Below are positions 31,401 to 37,073 of a stretch of DNA of 37,073 nt, piece by piece. The stretch spans positions 1 through 37,073 of the forward strand of contig DAOUET010000058.1 in assembly GCA_034430155.1 (NCBI GenBank), written 5' to 3'. Below the pieces are notes generated by a model that saw nothing but the letters and a program-made list of their open reading frames with translations, had not been told where the DNA came from and did no database searches. This DNA is from DAOUET01 sp034430155 (GTDB taxonomy: Bacteria; Chloroflexota; Anaerolineae; Anaerolineales; UBA4823). The number at the start of each line of letters is the position of its first letter. Position 1 is the stretch's first letter. The position numbers and the translations under genes are program-made.

Positions 31401-31636
31401 AGGGGACCAAAGCCCAGCGAGGTGAATTACTCACCTGGCTGGATGGTTGGAGCCTGAGCTTGAGCCAGATCAACTATATGCGTACGGGATATAAAACCGA
31501 TGGGTTATTGGATGTCCACATCATCACGGATGAGGACATCGAAAAACGTACCAGTTACGCCATCAAGATCGGGGCAGCCACTGATGCTGTCAGGCCGCTG
31601 GCACTGGGTACTGCCCTGAAGAAAATCAAAAACTAA
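28445..31636 (+). CDS. GAF-like sensor / PPDK-N ATP-grasp / nucleotidyltransferase fusion protein
   Basis: A 1063-residue protein with three parts. Residues 10-135 resemble the sensor module found before kinases (ERAKELNCLYKVQELLS, IPPxWQYP-type LPPGWQYPDIC, GPFLKEERKLIDTIAEQLG). Residues about 335-710 are a PPDK-N ATP-grasp domain with GGKGSGL (Lys344), IVRSSSLLED (Arg443), DIEF (Glu690) and LQCR (Gln702, Arg704). Residues 725-850 share the module of the preceding gene (FILMGPGRWGSRGDLKLGV, SFGTHFFQDL with His831). Residues about 940-1063 form a Pol-beta-type nucleotidyltransferase: ILGSTKSG, DIDVLIHF (Asp978, Asp980) and LLDVHIITDED (Asp1023). No phosphohistidine TSH motif is visible. AGGAT precedes the start. 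It may sense a ligand, phosphorylate a partner and nucleotidylate a target, possibly the GDH-like protein; that is conjecture. Confidence 0.85.
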   Translation: MSSQDKPIDRLVHDLQERAKELNCLYKVQELLSNPKITVDEIFKGIIKALPPGWQYPDICQAEIIFEDKTFQSPNFRKAPWVQSSDILVQDEPIGRVSVYYSEERPKEDEGPFLKEERKLIDTIAEQLGYYILNQQLKEVFEEQRKSEKERKAEWWVILNLLRRTDPKLLIQVSRKMINFLCWNGVPEAERLLEYFSPTYRQESEVLEVNRPYEIKAGKDALAVSDDVFELAGNYLSEETVLESIHQWIKEEQSDFLINVLVNPGSSLDEISTVIERYHRLALQGLELSGPRERSVRVSLIRRLLNDQPEFIDIAMRYLEVVDFIDLLQHIIYPVGSHGKVGGKGSGLFLAMQILKKSRRNGDLIHQVRMPKTWYIASDNLFYFMGYNGLEDIVEQKYKDLNQVRQEYPYVVHVFKNSSLPPEIVKGLSLALDDLGDVPLIVRSSSLLEDHTGMAFAGKYKSLFIANQGTKEQRLKALIDAIAEVYASMFAPDPIEYRIEHGLVDHHEEMGIMIQEVVGARVGHYYFPAFAGVAFSCNESPWSSRIKREDGLVRMVPGLGTRAVDRLSNDYPILAAPGQPGLRVNTSLDEIIRYSPSKADVIDLETDSFETVDVRALLKDFGQEYPGIQQMVSVFSQDHIYQPRTLRIDFEGDNLVVTFEGLLSNTSFLKQIHATLSELQEKFMHPVDIEFASDGTDFYLLQCRSQSYREDSKPASIPRGIPAGKIVFSANRYISNGTVSNITHIVYIDPQKYSDLPDYQDLITVGRIVGRLNKILQRRQFILMGPGRWGSRGDLKLGVRVTYSDISNTSMLIEIARKRGDYVPDPSFGTHFFQDLVEASIRYLPLYPDNSAVLFNEEFLTASKNILADILPEFAGLSEVVRVIDIPNSTGGLVLQVFMNAVAGEAIAILTEPTETFEIDVEKGNGHIHPRLREDIHWRWRLQSVENIAAQLDPERFGVKGFYILGSTKSGTAGPQSDIDVLIHFQGTKAQRGELLTWLDGWSLSLSQINYMRTGYKTDGLLDVHIITDEDIEKRTSYAIKIGAATDAVRPLALGTALKKIKN

Positions 31637-32496
31637 AGCAGTTCTCGCCAGGCGTTTTCTGGCGTCTCCGGGTCAAAGCGCACCAGGGCCAATTCGGGCC
31701 CATCATGGGCCGCTGAAAATAAATACGTGCGCCCGATCCGGTCTTTCCACGAACCGGTTAGCTTGGTTGATTCATGGATATGCCCGTGCATTGTGATTAG
31801 GGGTTGGTGAGTCTCGATCAGCCTTTTTACCGCGATGCTGCCGAGATGCAAGTCCAATGGTACGTGATCAACCATCTGGCCATTCAAGGCAGCCCGATCT
31901 AAATTGGTTTGATATGGGGGGGTATGGAAGAGCATGACCGCCTTTGAAAGGTCATCCTTTCCGACCAGGTTTTCCAGGTCATTTTGAATAGTGGCGTATT
32001 TGGCTTCGTTTTCAGGAATGGGGATCGAATGCCAACCTGCTTCTGGCGGAATGCAGTCCGGATCCACGTACCGGGATACGTCATACTTTTCCCAGTCTTT
32101 CAACCGGAAGGGGGTTGGAGGCACATAGGCGTATCCATAGACCGTGAACCCCCCAAACCCCACCCTTTTTTCATGGATGTAATCCCAGATACCCTCTGGT
32201 TCTGCTTCGATAACCTCCTTTTCTTCTTGGCGAAAGTCATCATTCCCAAGTATCAGGAAAACTCGAGGATAAGCGCTCCCTAATCTCTCCTTCAACTTGA
32301 TGAAGCTTGGCAGCAAAAACCCCTTGACGAAACTTCTACCCGGGATGGAATCTTGAACGCCCGAGGTCAACCCCGAGGGGAGCAGATCACCTCCCAAGAA
32401 AACCGCCGCGGGTTTTTCTCCTGCAATCGCCTCGAAAAGCTTCTGATAGTGGTATAGTTGACCGTGAAGGTCAGAGACAAAAAAACAGATAGCCAT
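31633..32496 (-). CDS. Calcineurin-like metallophosphoesterase
   Basis: A 287-residue protein with a full set of dimetal phosphoesterase motifs: SDLHG (8-12), GGDLLP (about 35-40), GNDD (about 104-107), FHTPPY and HGHIHES. It may hydrolyse a phosphodiester or nucleotide. It converges on the operon above: its TAG and the upstream gene's TAA share the four bases CTAA at 31633-31636. That tight convergence invites a functional link to the ATP-grasp/nucleotidyltransferase system, such as removing a nucleotide mark, but this is not shown. No ribosome-binding site is evident before ATG 32496. Confidence 0.88.
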   Translation of the reverse strand: MAICFFVSDLHGQLYHYQKLFEAIAGEKPAAVFLGGDLLPSGLTSGVQDSIPGRSFVKGFLLPSFIKLKERLGSAYPRVFLILGNDDFRQEEKEVIEAEPEGIWDYIHEKRVGFGGFTVYGYAYVPPTPFRLKDWEKYDVSRYVDPDCIPPEAGWHSIPIPENEAKYATIQNDLENLVGKDDLSKAVMLFHTPPYQTNLDRAALNGQMVDHVPLDLHLGSIAVKRLIETHQPLITMHGHIHESTKLTGSWKDRIGRTYLFSAAHDGPELALVRFDPETPENAWRELL

Positions 32497-32670
32497 AGGT
32501 ATTGGTCATGCAATTATATGGGTACCAAACGTCGAATTCCTTTACGATATTATACGCCCCACTAAGAAACCCTATTACCCTTGCAGGGTCTAACACCATG
32601 AAAAGCTCTTTAGAGGTCCCTAATCTACACCTCCAAACAAACGATTGTCATTCGATCCAAGAGACCGGTT

Positions 32671-32816
32671 CGCAGCTGTCATTGCGATGAGCCGCCCAGT
32701 GGCGAAGGTGCAATCCGCCCCTCCGCAGCTGTCATCCCGATGAGCTGCACACCCTCGCAGCTGTCATTGCGATGAGCCACGGAGTGGCGAAGAAGCAATC
32801 CACTACTCGATTGCAG
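32671..32816. repeat. Degenerate tandem repeat of the GTCATTGCGA type, three copies
   Basis: Units begin CGCAGCTGTCAT at 32671, 32724 and 32756. Copies 1 and 3 share CATTGCGATGAGCC, then AGTGGCGAAG and GCAATCC; copy 2 is a shortened version with CATCCCGATGAGCTGC. A repeat with the pattern GTCATTGCGA...GCGAAG...GCAATCC is widespread in many bacterial genomes. The remaining part of 32497-32979 contains no gene; the histidine kinase follows with no clear ribosome-binding site. Confidence 0.7.
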
Positions 32817-32979
32817 TTTTCTTCGGGCGAAAGAACATCACCCTCGCAAAGACAGCTGAATTTAAGGGTTTTCTGATTACCTCCGAACTTTTTTCTCAAC
32901 TTGAGACGGTATATTTGCCCCGCCAGGTATTGTATGCGATAATAGGAAGAACTCCTTAGGCAACCTTTTTGCACCCCTG

Positions 32980-34284
32980 ATGATGCCTATATCGAATAGC
33001 CATGAAATCGAGCGCTTGAATAGAGAACTACACGCTCTGACTGAAGTTGCTAAAACACTCACAAAGCCGCTGAACTTGCCTGAGTTGCTAGATGCGATCA
33101 TGGCAAAACTGATCGGTGTGCTTGAACCGGCGGAGGTTGGCGCAGTGATGCTCTGGGATCCCTCCGCGGGTTTGTTTCGTCCCGGAGCAGTTTTTGGTTA
33201 TGACCTCGAAATCTTGAAAGAGATCGGTTTGCAAGCTGGTGAATCAGTCACCGGCAAGGTATACGAAAAAGGAGAAGCCCTACTCTGGAGCTCACCTGAG
33301 GAGGTCGCTCGAGCCATGCAAGACATGCACCCGGATAATCGAGCGGTGATGGCTCGCGCCCTGGGGGTCAAAAGCTTGCCGCGTTGCACCCTGGGGGTAC
33401 CCATATCCGTGGAAGACCAGAAATATGGGGTGCTGGTGCTCGAGACTTTGGAAGGTCCAGCTGTTTTTGACAAAGAAGACCTCCCTTTTGTGCAATCTCT
33501 GGCGGATTTGATCGCCCTGGCCATCGACCGGGATCGCCTGGCAACCAAAGCTGAAGTTGTCCGGGAGGCGCGCGAGGCTGAGCGTTTACGCTCCGAACTG
33601 ATGGCCATGCTCTCCCACGAACTGCGCATGCCCCTGAGCGCCATAAAAGGCTATGCGACCGCCCTGCTTTTGGAAGAAGTGGATTGGAGCCAGGAAAAAC
33701 AGGTCGAGTTCCTTCAACAAGTAGATGAAGAGTGCGATAATATGCAAGTGATGCTTACCGACATCTTAGATTCATCCCTCATTGAGGTGGATCAACTCTC
33801 CATCAAACCTGAGCCGGTGCGTTTGCACTATATTGCCCGGGACGTCTCTGAAGAGATCAAGCATCGCACGGACAACCACCGCATCATCGTTGACCTGTCT
33901 CCCCAACTCCCCATCGTGATGGCTGATCCCAGCTGGGTGAAGCAAGTTTTTCGAAATATTCTGGATAACGCCGTCAAGTACTCCCCCGCGGGGGGGTTGA
34001 TCGTCATTCGGGGAGAAGCTCGCACCTCGGATGTAGTGGTTAGCATCGCGGATCAGGGCGTAGGCATTTCCCCGGAGAATCTGATCCCTTTATTCGAGAA
34101 ATACTTCCGCGTCAAGGCTTCCACCGGCGTTCACGTCCCAGGCACCGGCCTGGGATTGCCGATCGCTCGTGCGATTGTAGAAGCCCATGGAGGCCGGATC
34201 TGGGTTGAAAGCAAACAAGGACAAGGCACTACCCTGAGTTTCTCCTTACCGCGTTTGAAATTACCAGAAAGGGATGGTAAATAG
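32980..34284 (+). CDS. GAF-domain sensor histidine kinase
   Basis: A 434-residue cytosolic kinase with no membrane segment. A GAF domain covers about 20-185 (LLDAIMAKLIGVLEPAEVGAV to FVQSLADLIALAIDR). The phosphoacceptor is His213 in the H-box MLSHELRMPLSAIKGY, and the ATPase domain has VFRNILDNAVKYSP (N box), VSIADQGVGISPENL (G1) and VPGTGLGLPIARAI (G2). The start is ATG 32980 or 32983; no clear ribosome-binding site precedes it. It is 11 bases from its response regulator, so a two-component pair is evident. The signal is unknown; a GAF domain suggests a soluble ligand, light or redox cue. Confidence 0.93.
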   Translation: MMPISNSHEIERLNRELHALTEVAKTLTKPLNLPELLDAIMAKLIGVLEPAEVGAVMLWDPSAGLFRPGAVFGYDLEILKEIGLQAGESVTGKVYEKGEALLWSSPEEVARAMQDMHPDNRAVMARALGVKSLPRCTLGVPISVEDQKYGVLVLETLEGPAVFDKEDLPFVQSLADLIALAIDRDRLATKAEVVREAREAERLRSELMAMLSHELRMPLSAIKGYATALLLEEVDWSQEKQVEFLQQVDEECDNMQVMLTDILDSSLIEVDQLSIKPEPVRLHYIARDVSEEIKHRTDNHRIIVDLSPQLPIVMADPSWVKQVFRNILDNAVKYSPAGGLIVIRGEARTSDVVVSIADQGVGISPENLIPLFEKYFRVKASTGVHVPGTGLGLPIARAIVEAHGGRIWVESKQGQGTTLSFSLPRLKLPERDGK

Positions 34285-34295
34285 GATATGACAGC

Positions 34296-35003
34296 ATGAA
34301 CGAAGGGCGAATTTTGATCGTTGATGACGAACCTAAACTGGTCCGCCTGGTACATGAAGTACTCAGTGCGGTTGGTTATGAGGTTTTAGCTGCCCGGAGT
34401 GGTGATCAAGCCATACAAATGGTGGCCCTCGAACAGCCCGATCTGGTACTCCTTGACATCATCCTGGTTGGTGAAATGGATGGGTACCAGGTGGCCCGGC
34501 GCATCCGGGAATTCTCCAACCTACCCATCATCATGCTCACGGCGAAAGTACGAGAATCGGATATGTTGCGAGGGTTTGAGGCCGGTGTTGACGACTATAT
34601 CAAGAAACCTTTTAGTTCCAAGGAATTGTTAGCCCGCATCCGAGCGGTATTAAACCGCATTCAGGCCCAGGCAGCTGCTAATACCATGACGGAAATCGTC
34701 TGTGGCGATGTGCGCATCGATATCCCCCGCCGGCGGGTCACGGTAGGTGACCGAGATATACCGCTCACCCCCACGGAATACAAACTACTCCACGAACTTG
34801 CCCTCCACAGTAACCAGGTCATGCTTCACGAACAATTACTCACGGCGGTTTGGGGTCCTGAGTACCGCCAGGATTACGATTACCTGCGTTCTTATATCCA
34901 TCTCTTGCGCCGGAAGCTGGAACCCGACCCATCCAACCCGCGCCTCATCGTGAGGGTTCCCGGGTTCGGGTATATGCTTGAAACTGAGAACCATCAAAAC
35001 TAG
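34296..35003 (+). CDS. OmpR/PhoB-family response regulator
   Basis: A 235-residue DNA-binding regulator. The receiver domain has acidic Asp10-Asp11, the phosphoacceptor Asp54 in LVLLDIILVG, the Thr of IIMLTAK and Lys of DDYIKKPF. The C-terminal winged helix (about 130-230) shows IPLTPTEYKLLHELALHSNQ, HEQLLTAVWG and DYLRSYIHLLRRKLE with the closing IVRVPGFGYML. AGGAT lies upstream. It is the partner of the GAF histidine kinase. The loop between Asp54 and the conserved MDGYQ is one residue longer than usual, a common variation. Confidence 0.95.
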   Translation: MNEGRILIVDDEPKLVRLVHEVLSAVGYEVLAARSGDQAIQMVALEQPDLVLLDIILVGEMDGYQVARRIREFSNLPIIMLTAKVRESDMLRGFEAGVDDYIKKPFSSKELLARIRAVLNRIQAQAAANTMTEIVCGDVRIDIPRRRVTVGDRDIPLTPTEYKLLHELALHSNQVMLHEQLLTAVWGPEYRQDYDYLRSYIHLLRRKLEPDPSNPRLIVRVPGFGYMLETENHQN

Positions 35004-35394
35004 CTCCCTCTCCGGTTAACTTCAAATCATAATGGCGGTTGGGGATCGATTTCCGCGGGGAATGTAGTAGATAAACCTAAAAATTAGAGATATTTAATAT
35101 TCAGCCAATGTTTCCCGAAATTATCGCAATAAGTATTATAATCTCTTAATTCCTGCTAAAGTCTTTGTAATAAATTTGACCGGTTAGTCATTGTCAATGG
35201 GGGGACACAAACCCGGACCTCAGGGATGCATCTGTAGGTACTTATATTATTTTGGAAATAATATGGGGACATTTATCCACGGCAATACTGGAGGTGGTCT
35301 GGCTGAATTTCGCACCAAATTCCAACCAATTCATACCTACCAATCTTATTTGCGCGTCCAAAGAAGCGCACACCAATACCCAAAGGAGACCAAT
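35004..35394. other. 391-bp intergenic region upstream of SnoaL-like pseudogene
   Basis: AT-rich region without a credible gene. It contains the operator-like TGACCGGTTAGTCA (35177-35190) and a perfect hairpin, ATATTATTT / AAATAATAT with a TGG loop (35244-35264). An in-frame upstream extension of the SnoaL-like frame to 35191 exists but is judged non-coding because the ribosome-binding site is at 35382-35388. Confidence 0.5.
35177..35190. promoter_or_regulatory. Inverted repeat resembling a TetR-type operator
   Basis: TGACCGGTTAGTCA has TGAC/GTCA arms around a CGGTTA centre, a form common in TetR-family operators. It lies 205 bases before the SnoaL-like pseudogene. No TetR gene is nearby in the window, so the assignment is only by motif shape. 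Confidence 0.3.
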
Positions 35395-35946
35395 ATGACC
35401 AGTAAATTAGACGTTGTAAGAACATGGTACGACGCAGCATGGGCCAATCCGCCGTCGAGCATAAAGGAAGCGAACGAGTAGTATCTCTCAGACGACTATC
35501 AAAACCTCGATAAAGACGGTAATGTTGCGATGAACAAAGAGGCATTTATCGGCATGGGCTTACTTATAGCTGCTGCATTTAAAGACATTAAGGGGGTGTA
35601 CTGTGATCTTCGCGAAGAGGGTGACGGTGTCATTATGAACTTTCATTTCGAAGGGACCCATACGGGCGATCTTGACCTCTCAGCGATGGGCCTGGGCGTC
35701 ATCCCGGCCAGCGGCAAAATGATCGTGTGGCCGGAAGTCAGCGCAAAGTACATGGTTGAAGGCGATAAAATCGTAGCCAACCAAGACATTACCGCTGGTA
35801 CAGAGTGGTTCTTGGCGCCACTAGGCTTTTTTGTATCCTGGCGGTCAGGTGATAACCCATCCTGGGTATTGACTTATCTTTGGACAAACAGGAGTTTGCC
35901 CGGTTTCTTCTCCTTGATCCAAAAGCGTCCCCGGGTTTGTCCTTGA
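35395..35946 (+). pseudogene. SnoaL-like/ester cyclase-type gene broken by an in-frame TAG
   Basis: ATG 35395 has an excellent AAAGGAG site. The frame encodes MTSKLDVVRTWYDAAWANPP and IKEANE, then a TAG at 35479-35481, and continues in the same frame: YLSDDYQNLDKDGNVAMNKE, MGLLIAAAFKDIKGVYCDLRE, FEGTHTGDLDLSAMGLGVIP and AGTEWFLAPLG. This is the alpha+beta barrel pattern of SnoaL-like proteins, which are small-molecule cyclases or isomerases or have no known activity. The family normally ends near FLAPLG; about 38 further codons to 35946 probably read into non-coding sequence. Reinitiation at ATG 35530 lacks a good site. Confidence 0.7.
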
Positions 35947-36170
35947 TCGTCCCCAAAATGCCCAATTGCAATTAGAGTAAATCGGAAATCCGCATTACTG
36001 TGTTGACCCCACGATAAACAGAAACAAATCCCAATAGGTATTTTATTTATCAAAGAGCCAAAGTAACTTATTTTTCTTAACGCCATTTGGTTATTGATAG
36101 ATCACTGAGGACGTCGACCCACGTCGGCAAACGAATCGGTCGGTTGGATACCGAGTTAGGTTGCGAAGGT

Positions 36171-37028
36171 TTACATTGGATATAAGCGGATATTAGAAAC
36201 CTTCGATCTAACCAAGACAACAACGATGACTAGTAAAAGCGCGATTGCATGCACGACCATATTGCTGATATCGCCAACCTCGAAATGCAAAGTATTCAGC
36301 AGTGTGTTCATCACCCCATGAAACATAACGACAAGATAAAGCGACTTGCTCAAATAATATAGAGCCCCAATGGTCGTCCAGAGCATCACGCCGGAAAGAA
36401 TAATAACCGGCGATAAACTGTAGGAGATCTGATGCAACAGGACGAATACCACGGCGGTAGTTAGAATTCCCCAGATCGCTTTAAATCGTTCCACCAGTCT
36501 CCTCTGTACGTATCCCCTGAATACGACCTCTTCGCCAAAACCCATTATGAGGTAGAGAACGAAATTCTGGAAAAAGATCGGAAGGCTTACTCCTATCATT
36601 GATATATTCAGCGAAGAACCGGTGGAGCCAAGGATATACCCAGTCAATATGCTGGCGATGAACAAGAGCAAAGCCAATATAGTGCCTAGTAGAATTACCG
36701 GAAGGCTATTACTTCTCCACTCCAGCCCTACTGTTTTCCATGTGAAACTCGACTTTTCAATTACCTTTACCATAAACCACACGATCAGAAGACCCATGAG
36801 CCCACTAAGCGTGCCAATTGCGGTGGAAAAAACTGGATCTTCAAAAACGATGGTATTCGCTCTTTCAAGTGCGTTTGCTTGTGTCATACCGTTTCTGACC
36901 AAAAAAGCAGTGAATAAATTGTTAGGTATAAAACGGAGAAGAACTGCAGCGGCTACGTAGAGCAGAATGATCAGTATCAGTCTCCATGCTAACCTGACCT
37001 CACCGGAATCATTCTTGATGATAAACAT
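36171..37028 (-). CDS. CPBP-family (CAAX protease/bacteriocin-processing) intramembrane metalloprotease
   Basis: A 285-residue integral membrane protein with about eight segments. The Abi/CPBP active-site motifs are present in order: GFGEEVVFRGYVQRRL (glutamates plus the FRG arginine), FVLLHQISY (His) and VVMFHGVMNTL (second His and Asn). Such proteases process prenylated or secreted peptides or act in stress signalling; the substrate cannot be predicted. AGGATA precedes ATG 37028. A 224-base gap separates it from the SnoaL-like pseudogene, without other recognisable features. Confidence 0.88.
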   Translation of the reverse strand: MFIIKNDSGEVRLAWRLILIILLYVAAAVLLRFIPNNLFTAFLVRNGMTQANALERANTIVFEDPVFSTAIGTLSGLMGLLIVWFMVKVIEKSSFTWKTVGLEWRSNSLPVILLGTILALLLFIASILTGYILGSTGSSLNISMIGVSLPIFFQNFVLYLIMGFGEEVVFRGYVQRRLVERFKAIWGILTTAVVFVLLHQISYSLSPVIILSGVMLWTTIGALYYLSKSLYLVVMFHGVMNTLLNTLHFEVGDISNMVVHAIALLLVIVVVLVRSKVSNIRLYPM

Positions 37029-37073
37029 TATCCTACTTCCCTTTTACAAGCAATTCGAAACAGCAACCCAACG

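Noticed and set aside
32671..32816. Possible CRISPR array
   Set aside because: The repeat units vary in length and sequence, contain no uniform spacers, and no cas genes are present.

Overview
The window looks like a chromosomal segment of a Chloroflexota bacterium, most likely an Anaerolineae-type anaerobe. This is an inference from gene content and protein style: a ferrous-iron and metal-cofactor operon with NifX-like and ferredoxin-ATPase genes, large PAS/GAF/GGDEF signalling proteins, PPDK-N ATP-grasp proteins next to a glutamate-dehydrogenase-like gene, and an exported CAP protein with a short hydrophobic proline-containing tail. No rRNA, tRNA or CRISPR array was seen.

Layout. 1-3868 (minus strand) is a prophage or prophage remnant cut by the window edge: holin-like protein, small Cys protein, terminase large subunit, short virion-type protein, LamG-fold protein and a partial unknown gene. 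4243-6652 holds a methylene-tetrahydromethanopterin dehydrogenase-like gene, a carotenoid-type membrane protein and an XRE regulator. 6843-7965 is a graveyard: an MFS transporter N-terminus fused by deletion to the C-terminal domain of a ChrB-like chromate-resistance protein, then a frameshifted small gene. 8118-8321 is an FmdB zinc ribbon that ends at a terminator shared with the next block.

17602 down to 8385 is one long leftward gene train of 13 genes, many with ATGA-type overlaps: XRE-cupin regulator, haem-motif-like membrane protein, two NifX-family proteins, a zinc ribbon, a broken MinD/Mrp-type ferredoxin-ATPase, an isoprenylcysteine-methyltransferase-like protein, an intact ferredoxin-ATPase, a MIP18/DUF59 protein, a radical SAM protein, FeoA, FeoB and a DUF4213/DUF364 heavy-metal-chelation protein. 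It resembles the orange-protein (orp) type of cofactor cluster joined to Fe(II) uptake. Two near-identical palindromes in front of the XRE-cupin gene are probable operators.

17950-19200 encodes the secreted CAP-domain protein. 19277-24423 encodes two membrane-bound diguanylate cyclases. 24424-25124 holds a 90-bp MITE-like hairpin element, whose second copy lies at 5286-5374, and a small gene whose C-terminus matches that of the small prophage protein.

25399-31636 is the most unusual unit: a compact three-gene operon made of a glutamate-dehydrogenase-like protein whose catalytic lysine is replaced by methionine, a PPDK-N ATP-grasp protein without the usual phosphohistidine or PEP domains, and a 1063-residue protein joining a GAF-like sensor, the same ATP-grasp plus C-terminal module, and a nucleotidyltransferase domain. 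A convergent metallophosphoesterase follows. I regard this as the best candidate for an undescribed system. The window ends with a degenerate tandem repeat, a histidine kinase/response regulator pair, a SnoaL-like gene broken by one in-frame TAG, and a CPBP-family membrane protease.
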